DNA of 64,000 bases from RBC038 sp041390625 (GTDB lineage Bacteria > Chloroflexota > Dehalococcoidia > UBA2979): the NCBI GenBank assembly GCA_041390625.1, contig JAWKPM010000011.1, positions 1 to 64,000 on the forward strand, read 5' to 3'. Positions 43,984 through 52,225 of this stretch are shown piece by piece. How positions within the stretch are numbered: position 1 is the first letter of the stretch; every line of letters begins with the position of its first letter. The notes below the pieces were generated by a model that worked only from the letters and a program-made list of their open reading frames with translations, was not told the origin of the DNA and searched no databases. The position numbers and the translations under genes are program-made.

Positions 43984-43998
43984 TGATACCGAGTCTCA
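43984..43998. promoter_or_regulatory. Fur/Zur-like operator box 2 over the znuA promoter
   Basis: TGATACCGAGTCTCA, matching the same consensus at all 12 fixed positions. On the - strand it overlaps a candidate -10 TATCAT (43983-43988) with TTGCGG 16 bases further upstream, so a bound repressor would block znuA. A related half-palindrome (AGACGCGTCT) lies near 44017. Confidence 0.65.
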
Positions 43999-44119
43999 GT
44001 ACAACCGCAAGAGGTGAGACGCGTCTTGCAGTGCTGTCGCGCGAGAGCCCGGCACGCCCGTTGGGGCATCGCGCGGAGACAGCCCCGAACCACGCCAAGG
44101 CGAACTGGCGGGCACGTCG

Positions 44120-45232
44120 TTAGTCATTGGGTGCGACGTCCACGCTGCCATCGAAGTAGCCTGCCGCGATCGGCGTCGCCTGCCCGCCGGCATCGATCGC
44201 GTAGGTGTAGCCCGTGGCGACGGCGAGCAGTGTGTCGTTCGAGGCCCATGCGATGCGGGGATCGTCTTCAGCCATCGGCGTGACTGCTCCGGGACTTCCG
44301 TCCGTCGAGACGCGCCACACGTCCATCGGCACGCCGTGCGCTTCGGCCGACCGTGCACCGAGGCGTGCGACACGCTCGAACCAGCCGAAGACACCCACAA
44401 CCCTCGAGGGTTGTCGAGGTGTGCTCATGAACGCGACCGCCGGTGCGGCGAACGCGACGGCGTCACCGTCGGGTGCGATCCGCGGGGCGAAGATGAACGC
44501 GGCACCCCGGGCGGCTTCGAGCTCCACGGCACCCGACCCATCGAGCGCGGAGACGAGCAGTCTCGACCCGTCGGAGGTGACGGCGAGATAGGCCAGCCGG
44601 CCGTTGCGCGAGACGGAGGGCTCCGTCGCGCCATCAACGAGCAGCCGAGACGCATCCGTCTCGGGATCGTACTCCTCGATCCGGAGGTCGAACCCCTCGA
44701 TGCGGCTATCGCTCACGCGCACCTGCCGGATGCCGACGACGATGCGCTCGCCGTCAGGGGTCCAGTCCATGCCGGAGATCTGCTCACCGGCGCGGAGGTG
44801 TGGGCGCAGGACGCGCTGCTCGCCCGTGTCGGGATCCACCACGAAGATGTCGTCGCCCCAGTCGCCCTCCAGCCTCAGCAGCAGCGAGGCTTGGACGAAG
44901 GCGACGCGCGAACCGTCCGGCGACCAACGTGGATAGGTGATGTGTGCGTCGGGATCCTTCGTGGTCGCCAGGACTCGGGCGTTCGGACCGTCGACGAGGA
45001 TGAGCTGGTGATCGTGGGCAACTACCACGCGCTCGGCTCGGTCGTCCGGGTAGGGCGGAAGCGACCCTGGACCGGCGGGAACCACCTGCGACGTCGAGGT
45101 CTGCGTTGACCCGTCTGACGAATCCCCGCCGCATGAGATGGTGAGGAACGCGAAGGCAAGCGCCAGCCCGACCGAGAGTTGGCGCGCTCGATGCCCAACC
45201 CACCGCCTTCCTATCCCGGCCGAGGCCCTCAT
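44120..45232 (-). CDS. beta-propeller (TolB/WD40-like) lipoprotein
   Basis: 370 residues. The lipobox region is FLTISC and the body has repeated TolB-like blades: YPRWSPDGSRVAFVQA, GMDWTPDGERIVVGIR, APRIAPDGDAVAFAAPA and WGDDIFVVDPDTGE. It is probably a surface-anchored binding scaffold. It is the second gene of a pair; its ATG overlaps the stop of the similar gene upstream, and both share DxW...VDxxTG features and a SAxAHG[VL]P segment, so they are tandem paralogues. Partner unknown. Confidence 0.75.
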   Translation of the reverse strand: MRASAGIGRRWVGHRARQLSVGLALAFAFLTISCGGDSSDGSTQTSTSQVVPAGPGSLPPYPDDRAERVVVAHDHQLILVDGPNARVLATTKDPDAHITYPRWSPDGSRVAFVQASLLLRLEGDWGDDIFVVDPDTGEQRVLRPHLRAGEQISGMDWTPDGERIVVGIRQVRVSDSRIEGFDLRIEEYDPETDASRLLVDGATEPSVSRNGRLAYLAVTSDGSRLLVSALDGSGAVELEAARGAAFIFAPRIAPDGDAVAFAAPAVAFMSTPRQPSRVVGVFGWFERVARLGARSAEAHGVPMDVWRVSTDGSPGAVTPMAEDDPRIAWASNDTLLAVATGYTYAIDAGGQATPIAAGYFDGSVDVAPND

Positions 45233-46434
45233 CGCGCAACATCCAACAGCGCACCAAACGCGCTGTTCGCGACGAAATCGACCTTTCCGCTATCCGGAGA
45301 TACGAGGTAGATGCCCCCGGTGGCTGCGGCGGTGATGAGGTGCCCGTCAGGCGACCAAGCGCCGCAAATGTCGTCGGCATCGAGCGACGTCAGGCGCCGC
45401 ACGGCGCCGGTCGCAACATCGACGCTCCACAGGTCGCTCGGCAGCCCGTGCGCCGACGCGGATCGAGGCCAGAGTGGGCCGAGTAGCCGCGCGAGCAGAC
45501 CATCCGGCGTCTTCCGAAGTGCCGTTCCGACCTCGGGAAGCACGCTGGCGCTGAAGAGCACGGTCGCCCCGTCGGGTGAGAGGCGCGGGCAGAAGAGACG
45601 GACGAATGTGCCCGCTTCGATCAGCGTTCGCGCATCGCTGCCGACCGCTCCTGTCACGATGAGCGTCGGCCCGGCCACCTCCGCGCGCACGTACGCGAGC
45701 CGCCTGCCATCTCCCGACAGTGAGGGCGCGAACGCGCCCAGCGCGACGGTCGTCTCCAAGCCACTCGCGAGATCGAGGCGGACAAGCCGCGTATCGATGC
45801 GCAGGAAGATGCCATCCTCGATCACCCACTGCAGGACACCGAAGAGCAGCGCGGAGCCGTCTCGCGACCAGACGAGTCCCTCGAGCGTCTCGCCGAGCTT
45901 CGAGTGTCGTCGCAGCAATGTGCGCTCGCCGTCAACCGTCGTGAGCCAGATGTCGTCGCCGAAGTCCGCGTTCCAATCACCCGTGAACGGGTTCGTCTGG
46001 ATGAATGCGATGGTGGTTCGATCGGGTGACCATGCGGGCGCGCGGTATGCCTGCTCCGTTGGAGGCGGCGGCAGGGCTTCCTTCATCGAGCCGAGCGGAC
46101 CCACGAGGAGGCGACGGTCGAGGATGAGGGCGAGGTCTCCCGGGCTCGCTGCGGGGCCGGCCGCGATGCTGATGGTCGGTGTCGAGACCGCCCCCGCCGT
46201 CTCGGTCAGCGTCGCAGTTGCCTCGGAAGTCGTTGGAGTCGCCTCCGCCGTGGGCACGCTCGTGGGGTCTTCGGCGGTCGCTGTCGACGTGGCCGTCGCC
46301 GAAGGTGGGGTCGTCACAGGCATCGTCGGCGCGACGCTGGCACGTGTGTGCTCGGTGGCCGGCGCGGGTGTGGGGTGAGCCGATTCGTTGCTACCGCAGC
46401 CGGCAGCGAATGTGATGAGTGCCGCTACGACCAC
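45229..46434 (-). CDS. beta-propeller (TolB/WD40-like) lipoprotein, paralogue
   Basis: About 400 residues with lipobox TFAAGC, a Thr/Ala/Pro-rich linker of some 90 residues, then blades such as APAWSPDRTTIAFIQ, GDDIWLTTVDGERT, GLVWSRDGSALLFG and ICGAWSPDGHLITAA. The start is unclear: GTG at 46434 gives a short signal, while longer open sequence runs into the divergent NicO gene. The tandem copy downstream is similar in length and layout. Possibly a paired surface receptor related to the neighbouring metal genes, which is inference from position only. Confidence 0.7.
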   Translation of the reverse strand: MVVAALITFAAGCGSNESAHPTPAPATEHTRASVAPTMPVTTPPSATATSTATAEDPTSVPTAEATPTTSEATATLTETAGAVSTPTISIAAGPAASPGDLALILDRRLLVGPLGSMKEALPPPPTEQAYRAPAWSPDRTTIAFIQTNPFTGDWNADFGDDIWLTTVDGERTLLRRHSKLGETLEGLVWSRDGSALLFGVLQWVIEDGIFLRIDTRLVRLDLASGLETTVALGAFAPSLSGDGRRLAYVRAEVAGPTLIVTGAVGSDARTLIEAGTFVRLFCPRLSPDGATVLFSASVLPEVGTALRKTPDGLLARLLGPLWPRSASAHGLPSDLWSVDVATGAVRRLTSLDADDICGAWSPDGHLITAAATGGIYLVSPDSGKVDFVANSAFGALLDVAR

Positions 46435-46506
46435 GAATCGTGGGAGGGGCAGTCGGCGGCACCACGTGGGCGGCGGTCCAGCACCACGAGGCTTATCGTG
46501 ATCTCG

Positions 46507-47997
46507 ATGCTTGTGCGACGTGCGGCGACCTCGGCTGTCCTCGTCACGATGTTGTTGCTGGTGTTCCAGCCGAGGGTCGCGCACGCGCACCCACCCGGGA
46601 ACATCTACACCGTGAACTTCTACGTGCGCATCGAGCCGTATCCGACGACGATGCGCGTGCTCTACCTGCTTGATCTGGCGGAGGTGCCGTCACTCGACGA
46701 GGCAGAGCGCATCGACTTGAACGAGAACAGCGTAGTCGACCCGGACGAGCGCGAGCGATATTTGCTCGACAAGGGTTCCGAGCTCACGGCGAATCTCACG
46801 ATGCTCGTCGACGGCGAGGACGTGCCGCTCGATCTTCTCGCGGCTGTGCTCGAACGTGTCGCCAGCCCGTACGGCATCGAGACATACCGCGTGCGATTGG
46901 CTCTCGAGGCGATTCCGAGGCACTCGCTCGTCGGGACGCACCGTATCGAGTTCACCGATGAGAACGCCCTCGACCGCGACGGCTGGCGCGAGATCCTCGT
47001 GGCGGAGCGACCCGATATCGAGTACGACGCGCCTCCGGAGTTCTTCGACGACCGGACGCGCGAGCTCACCGTCTTCAAGGTCGGTCTGTTCGAGGACGCG
47101 CCGCGGACGACCTCGGCCGCGTTCTCCTTCACGCTCGCCGAGAACCCGATCGTCGCGCCGCCCTCGCCAGCAGCCTCGCTCGTGCCGCGCTGGTCGCCAG
47201 ACGCACTCATCGATGAGGACTCATCGGCGGCGTTGGCCACGCCAGCAGGAAGCGCTCGCGCGCCGTCGCTGGGGCCGCCACTGCTCGCGTCCGACTCGGG
47301 CATCGCCGTTCTCGGCGCGTTGCTCGCTGCCGTCGTGGTCGGAGCGCTGCACGCCCTGGAGCCTGGGCATGGGAAGACGCTCGTTGCCGCGACGTTCGCG
47401 GGCAGTCGCAGCGCGTCGGCCGTCCAGGCGCTTGGCTTCGGCGCGCTCGTGGCACTCGCCCACTCGGTAGGTATCGCGGTGCTCTTCGTCGGACTCGTCG
47501 CCGGTGCCGACCGATTCGAGCCGGCTCGAGTCTTCCCGTGGCTCGGGCTGTTCGGTGGCATGCTGGTGATCGCCATCGGCGTGGGACTCGGCCTCGAGCT
47601 CCTTCGGAGTCGCTCAACGAACGACGCCGCCGGCGGTGGGTCGCGCGTCGATCTCAAGGGCGGCCCGCCCTGGCGACGCCTGCTCGTGCTGGGCCTGGTG
47701 CACGGGCTGGTGCCGACGCCGGCGACGATCCTCACCCTGCTGGCGGCGGTCTCGCTCGGGCAGGTCAGACTCGGCTTGCTGCTCATTGCTGCCTTCGCGC
47801 TCGGCTTCGGCGTGATGCTCGCGGCGGTGGCGGCGATAGCGCTCGGGGCTCGGCGCGTCCTGCTTAGACGGCTCGAGACCGCTCGCAGCGGCGCCTCATG
47901 GCTACGCATTGCTCAGCTCACGCTCTCAGGTCTGGCGACGGTTGTCGTGCTGGTGTACGGCCTCGTCCTGACCTTCCAGGCAGCGGCGAGGCTCTAG
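46507..47997 (+). CDS. NicO/RcnA-family nickel-cobalt transporter with exported N-terminal domain
   Basis: 496 residues. A signal peptide (VLVTMLLLVFQPRVAHAH) leads a roughly 220-residue extracytoplasmic beta-rich domain. About six helices with the NicO motif LHALEPGHGKTLVAATFAGS and a second block GLVHGLVPTPATILTLLAAVSLGQVRLG follow. NicO proteins move Ni/Co (import or export); other members may carry other solutes. The added N-terminal domain is unusual compared with minimal NicO proteins. The ATG at 46507 lies divergent to the propeller lipoprotein pair. Confidence 0.75.
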   Translation: MLVRRAATSAVLVTMLLLVFQPRVAHAHPPGNIYTVNFYVRIEPYPTTMRVLYLLDLAEVPSLDEAERIDLNENSVVDPDERERYLLDKGSELTANLTMLVDGEDVPLDLLAAVLERVASPYGIETYRVRLALEAIPRHSLVGTHRIEFTDENALDRDGWREILVAERPDIEYDAPPEFFDDRTRELTVFKVGLFEDAPRTTSAAFSFTLAENPIVAPPSPAASLVPRWSPDALIDEDSSAALATPAGSARAPSLGPPLLASDSGIAVLGALLAAVVVGALHALEPGHGKTLVAATFAGSRSASAVQALGFGALVALAHSVGIAVLFVGLVAGADRFEPARVFPWLGLFGGMLVIAIGVGLGLELLRSRSTNDAAGGGSRVDLKGGPPWRRLLVLGLVHGLVPTPATILTLLAAVSLGQVRLGLLLIAAFALGFGVMLAAVAAIALGARRVLLRRLETARSGASWLRIAQLTLSGLATVVVLVYGLVLTFQAAARL

Positions 47998-48065
47998 CCG
48001 CCCCCCTCCTCACTCTCGAGATCCGATATGAGAGCCATTCGCCGCTTGGCAGTCGCGTCAAGGAA

Positions 48066-48080
48066 TGATACTTAGTCTCA
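48066..48080. promoter_or_regulatory. Fur/Zur-like operator box 3 before the methyltransferase operon
   Basis: TGATACTTAGTCTCA is a 7-1-7 inverted repeat with one arm mismatch, identical to the two znuA boxes at all 12 fixed positions. TTGGCA (48046-48051) is a plausible -35, which places the box over the -10 region. The methyltransferase ATG is 53 bases downstream. Confidence 0.65.
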
Positions 48081-48133
48081 TTAGAGAGCCATCCTCCACC
48101 ACGCGGAACACAAGACGAAGGGAGAGCCGCTCG

Positions 48134-49006
48134 ATGCCTGAACACCGACGGCAGGGCGGATCGGCAACGGCGCACTCAGCGCTAACCCACGATGGGGCGA
48201 TGCTCGGATCGCTCGCGCTTCAGGATCGGGTCTTCGAACCCCTCCTCGAGGAGATCGCCAACTGGTTGAACGTCGAGGCCGGGGAACGTGTCCTCGACGC
48301 TGGTTGTGGCACCGGCGGGATGACCGCAGTGCTCGCCGGCCGCGGCGCCACGGTCGACGCGGTCGACGAGTCGTTGGAACACGTCGACGCGACCGTTCAG
48401 CTCGTCGAGCGGCGTCGCGTCGCAACGCGCGTGAACGTCGCCGTTGGCGACATCGCTTCGCTCGACTACGCGGACGGGACGTTCGACGTCGTGTGGTGCA
48501 GCCGCGTGCTGCACCACGTCCCTGACATGCTCGCAGCGGCCAGAGAGCTCGCGCGCGTCGTGCGACCCGGTGGTCGCGTCGCGATTCGGGAAGGCGGCTT
48601 CCCGTTCCGCGTACTGCCGGACGACGTAGGCCTCGGCGAGCCGTGGATCGAGAATCGGCTCTCCTCGGCCGGAGTCGGTCTCTTCGTTCGTAGCCGCGAC
48701 CTCCACGACAGTTCGCCATACCCGCACGGTTGGGCGCGGCTCTTGCGCGATGCCGGCCTCGATGCCGTCGCAGCTCGGACGTTCGCCACGGATTCGCTCT
48801 CCCCTCTCTCCAAGGACGAGCGTGAGTGGGTGACGCGCCAGTGGCAGCGGTGGCTCGACCGCACCTCGGACGACGACAGCCTCGCGCCAGATAGGGACAC
48901 GCTGCGGACGCTCATGGACTCGGACTCGCCGCACTACGTGTTCAACCGGGATGACCTCCACTTGCGCACCGGCCACTCGGTGTACGTCGGCATGCGCGCC
49001 CGATGA
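48134..49006 (+). CDS. class I SAM-dependent methyltransferase (UbiE/Methyltransf_11 type)
   Basis: A 290-residue small-molecule methyltransferase: RVLDAGCGTGGMTAVLAGRGATVDAVDES is motif I with the following acidic residue, DGTFDVVWCSRVLHHV is motif II, and LARVVRPGGRVAIREGGFP is motif III. The substrate is unknown. AAGGGAGAG lies eight bases before the ATG. It leads a three-gene unit with 4-base overlaps (dehydrogenase-like, L,D-transpeptidase) behind a Fur/Zur-like box, so its product may matter under metal limitation. Confidence 0.82.
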   Translation: MPEHRRQGGSATAHSALTHDGAMLGSLALQDRVFEPLLEEIANWLNVEAGERVLDAGCGTGGMTAVLAGRGATVDAVDESLEHVDATVQLVERRRVATRVNVAVGDIASLDYADGTFDVVWCSRVLHHVPDMLAAARELARVVRPGGRVAIREGGFPFRVLPDDVGLGEPWIENRLSSAGVGLFVRSRDLHDSSPYPHGWARLLRDAGLDAVAARTFATDSLSPLSKDEREWVTRQWQRWLDRTSDDDSLAPDRDTLRTLMDSDSPHYVFNRDDLHLRTGHSVYVGMRAR

Positions 49007-50247
49007 GCGCTCAACGGGAGTACGGGAGCTCATTCGTGGTTCCGTACGTGCGCGCATTCCGCGTCCACGACGGCAACCGTCAGCGGCTCCTCGAGACCAT
49101 CAACGAGCTCGGACACAAGCACGCTGAGGATGCCTCAACCCACGACCGCGAGGGGACGGTGAACCGACCGCTGTTGGACGATCTTCGCAATATGGGATAC
49201 CTCGGCGCCGCCGTGCCACGCGCCTTCGGCGGCGGAGGCTTTCGGCTGGTTGACCTCGTCCTGTCGCAGTCGGTATTGGCGGAGCACGACCCGAGCACGG
49301 CGCTAGGCGTCGGCATGCACCACATGGTGATCGGCGACGAGGCGCAAGCCATGGCCTGGCCCGCGTGGCGACGAAAGCAGCTCCTTCGGCAGGTCGGGGC
49401 GGGCGAGCTGATGCTGAATGTCCTGGCGACCGAGCCACTCATGGGGTCGCCGCAGGGACACACGCCACCGGCGACATCGATCGAGCGTGGTTCGTCGGGC
49501 CGCTGGGAATTGAGCGGCGCGAAGTCGTTCTCGACGTTTGCCCCCGTGCTCACCCACGCGGTCGTCTACTGTTCGGTCGGCGGAGGTACGGGACAAGTGG
49601 CACGGGTCCTGGTGCCCATGGGTACCGAGGGGGTGACGATCGAGCAGACGTGGGACACAATCGGCATGCGCGCGACCGAGTCGCACGATGTGCACTTCGA
49701 TCGCGTTCAGATTCCGGATGGGGACGTCCTCGCGATCCACCAGTTCACGAACCGCACGACGCGCCCGGCGATGACACCCTGGTTCACGCTCCTCGTGTCC
49801 GCCGTCTACCTCGGGATCGCGCGAGGGGCGTTGCGCGAGGCCTGCCAGCATGCCGTACAACGAGCGTCCAGGACCGCAGCCGCCCCCAGTACGGGGCCCA
49901 TGAGCAACCTCAGCCAGTGCTATGGGCGGCTGCTGGTAGCGGAGGCCGGCCTCCTCAGCGCGGCAGCCACCGCCGATGCTGGCCTGCGGCCTGGCACCGG
50001 CCTGACCAGCCTCGAGGTCGCGGCCAAGCTCGAAGTGGCTCGTGCCGCGATTGAGGCAGTCGATCTCGCGGTGCGCAGCGTTGGAGGGTCGTCCTTGCGA
50101 CGCGGTTCGCGCCTGGAACGAGCGTGGCGCGATGTCCGAAGTGCGACCGTGCACCCACCCTCGGACACGGTCGCCCTCGATCTGCTGAGCGGGTCGGCGG
50201 CGAGTCTCGTCAGAGAGGATGGCCGAGCGGCAAGCTTCGACCGGTGA
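49003..50247 (+). CDS. acyl-CoA dehydrogenase-like flavoprotein
   Basis: 414 residues with the three-part ACAD fold: the helical N-domain (LDDLRNMGYLGAAVPRAFGGGG), the beta domain with the FAD/substrate block LSGAKSFSTFAPVLTHAVVYC, and the C-terminal helical domain (LAVRSVGGSSLRRGSRLERAWRDVRSATVHPPSD). The catalytic Glu of classical dehydrogenases is not evident, and the ...WRDVRSATVHPPSD end is like DszC/HsaA-type flavin monooxygenases. The reaction may therefore be hydroxylation rather than desaturation. Starts within the methyltransferase stop (ATGA). Confidence 0.78.
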   Translation: MSAQREYGSSFVVPYVRAFRVHDGNRQRLLETINELGHKHAEDASTHDREGTVNRPLLDDLRNMGYLGAAVPRAFGGGGFRLVDLVLSQSVLAEHDPSTALGVGMHHMVIGDEAQAMAWPAWRRKQLLRQVGAGELMLNVLATEPLMGSPQGHTPPATSIERGSSGRWELSGAKSFSTFAPVLTHAVVYCSVGGGTGQVARVLVPMGTEGVTIEQTWDTIGMRATESHDVHFDRVQIPDGDVLAIHQFTNRTTRPAMTPWFTLLVSAVYLGIARGALREACQHAVQRASRTAAAPSTGPMSNLSQCYGRLLVAEAGLLSAAATADAGLRPGTGLTSLEVAAKLEVARAAIEAVDLAVRSVGGSSLRRGSRLERAWRDVRSATVHPPSDTVALDLLSGSAASLVREDGRAASFDR

Positions 50248-50858
50248 CGCGCTTGCGCGACCAACGAGAGCCGGGAACGTTGAGTCTCCCACGGTCGGCT
50301 CTCGGCCTTGCCGTCGCGTTGCTCGTCGTGCTGGCGGCGACGTTCGCGATCGGTGGTTGCGGTGCCCCTACGTCCCCGGCGGCGACCGCGGAACCGTCGA
50401 CCGTGGAGCAGACGTTAGCTCGGCCAGAGACCGCCAACGGCCCCGCCGTCGAAACGACGCTGCTAGTGCCGACGTCCGACCGCTGGATTGACGTCGATGT
50501 CACTCAATTCAGTGTCCGCCTCATGACCGGGGAGAATGTGCTGCAGACGATCTCGCCGGTTGCGGTCGGCAGGCAAATTGACACCGGCGCCTACGAGTCG
50601 ACGCAGACCGGTCTGTTCCACGTCCATGTGAAGCGGGCGGGACTCAGCTACGACGAACCGTACGATACCTTTATCGACTGGTGGGTCGGGTTCGACTCGG
50701 AGCGGGACAACGGCTTCCACTCGTTCCTGCTGGACGAACACGGTGCCGTCGTCGACGACTCGACGGGCCGCGTCTCGAACGGCTGCATCCGCACGGCTGC
50801 TGCTGAGGTGATCTTCGACTTCGCGGAGGTGGGAATGCCTGTCCTCGTGCACCGGTAA
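50244..50858 (+). CDS. L,D-transpeptidase (YkuD domain) lipoprotein
   Basis: 204 residues. The GTG start overlaps the dehydrogenase stop. Lipobox AIGGC follows a hydrophobic signal (ALGLAVALLVVLAATFA). The YkuD catalytic region reads FHSFLLDEHGAVVDDSTGRVSNGCIR with His, Ser and the nucleophile Cys. Such enzymes cross-link peptidoglycan peptides or attach proteins to it, acting outside the membrane. Its place as last gene of the operon behind a metal-type operator is unexpected and suggests envelope remodelling in that response. Confidence 0.85.
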   Translation: MTRLRDQREPGTLSLPRSALGLAVALLVVLAATFAIGGCGAPTSPAATAEPSTVEQTLARPETANGPAVETTLLVPTSDRWIDVDVTQFSVRLMTGENVLQTISPVAVGRQIDTGAYESTQTGLFHVHVKRAGLSYDEPYDTFIDWWVGFDSERDNGFHSFLLDEHGAVVDDSTGRVSNGCIRTAAAEVIFDFAEVGMPVLVHR

Positions 50859-50879
50859 GGGATCCTGATTGTTGTCCAC

Positions 50880-50918
50880 AGATTTGGCGAAGCCGAATCT
50901 ACATCAGCGGTGCCGCTG
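50880..50918. terminator. paired hairpins between convergent operons
   Basis: AGATTTGGC/GCCGAATCT (nine pairs, one G-T) around GAA, then CAGCGG/CCGCTG around TG. They lie between the L,D-transpeptidase stop and the MacB-like permease stop and probably terminate both. A DnaA-box-like TTGTCCACA (50872-50880) abuts the first stem. Confidence 0.6.
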
Positions 50919-50971
50919 GCTGCCCGCGCGCCAACCGAGGCGTGGGGCGCACGGGCCGTGCTTCGGGCGAG

Positions 50972-52225
50972 CTACTCGTTGCGCAGGGCGACGATCGGGT
51001 CGATCGAGGTGGCTCGATAGGCGGGGTAGCTGCCGCTTGCGAAGCCCACGAGGGCGGCGACCAGGAACGCGAGCACGACGCTCCACGGCTGGATGACCGT
51101 CGTCATCGCCTGGCCGCCGACCTCGCGCCCGTTGAGAACGATCGAGATCGTGGCACCGAGCGCGATCCCCACGATGCCCCCGAAGATGCTGAGTGTCACG
51201 GCCTCGGCCACGAACTGCATCAGGACGTCGCGACTCGTCGCGCCCACTGCTCGCCGGATGCCGATCTCGCGCGTCCGCTCGGTGACCGACACGAGCATGA
51301 TGTTCATCACACCAATGCCCCCGACCAGCAGTGAGATGCCCGCGATGCTCCCGAGCAGGATCGACAGCGTGTTGCTCACCTCGCTCGCGGCGCCGATGAG
51401 GTCGTCCTGACTCTGGATGACGAAGTCAGGCTCCGTGACCTCGTGCAGGTATGTCAGCAGCGACGAGACCTGCTGCTTCACGGACTCTTCGTCGACCCCC
51501 GGGACGAGTTGCACATCGATCTGGCTGGCGCGAATACCTCCGCTCTGAGAACGAAGGAACGGGCCGAGGCGATCGACCAGGCCCTCCGCAGGCACGAAGA
51601 GCTGGTCGGCAGCATCCGCGACCCCACTGCTCTGGAGGACGCCGATGACGACGAACTCGAGCGTGATCCGCCCGCCCGCCAACGAGATCCGGACGCTCTG
51701 CCCCACCGGGTCCTGCGCACCGAACAGCGCATCGGCGGCGCGAGAGCCGAGGACGGTCACGAGGCTTCCGGCCTCCTCCTGTGCGGGCGTGAAGAAGGCC
51801 CCGGAGGCAAGTTCGCTGTCGTGCACCTCCGCGTAGGAGCTGGATGTCACCACCAGTTCGACCTCAACATCGTTGGCTCCGGCGACCGCCGACACATCGA
51901 GGGTCGTCAGGGCGCTCGCCGCCGAGACACCGCTGATGTCCGAGGCGATCGTCTCCGCATCGGTCGACACCAGCGTCGATGCTGCACCGGGGCCGCCGGC
52001 GACCGCGCCCCCGCCGCTAGTGCTCGAGGATGGCTCGATGAAGAGCAGGTTCGTGCCCAGCCCTCGGATCTGGTCCGTCACACCCTTCTGCGTGCCCTGT
52101 CCGACCGCGACCAGCACGATGACCGAACTCACACCGATGACGAGCCCGAGCGTCGTCAGCAGGCTCCGCAGGCGATTCGCCACGATGGCGCGAAGGGCGA
52201 TGCGCAACGCGTCGAGCATGCTCAC
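50972..52225 (-). CDS. MacB-like ABC exporter permease
   Basis: 417 residues: N-terminal helix after IALRAIVANRLRSLLTTLGLVIGVSSVIVLVAVG, a roughly 220-residue extracytoplasmic domain (GISAGxxF-like), and three C-terminal helices with GIGVMNIMLVSVTERTREIGIRRAVGATSRDVL, the MacB coupling helix. It ends SIDPIVALRNE, a family hallmark. The gene is last in a three-gene operon (adaptor, ATPase, permease) with 4-base overlaps. Likely efflux of an antibiotic, peptide or lipid. Confidence 0.92.
   Translation of the reverse strand: MSMLDALRIALRAIVANRLRSLLTTLGLVIGVSSVIVLVAVGQGTQKGVTDQIRGLGTNLLFIEPSSSTSGGGAVAGGPGAASTLVSTDAETIASDISGVSAASALTTLDVSAVAGANDVEVELVVTSSSYAEVHDSELASGAFFTPAQEEAGSLVTVLGSRAADALFGAQDPVGQSVRISLAGGRITLEFVVIGVLQSSGVADAADQLFVPAEGLVDRLGPFLRSQSGGIRASQIDVQLVPGVDEESVKQQVSSLLTYLHEVTEPDFVIQSQDDLIGAASEVSNTLSILLGSIAGISLLVGGIGVMNIMLVSVTERTREIGIRRAVGATSRDVLMQFVAEAVTLSIFGGIVGIALGATISIVLNGREVGGQAMTTVIQPWSVVLAFLVAALVGFASGSYPAYRATSIDPIVALRNE

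Noticed and set aside
44015..44029. A fourth Fur/Zur-like box (TGAGACGCGTCTTGC)
   Set aside because: Only half of the fixed positions match; it is explained by the AGACGCGTCT palindrome and was not counted.
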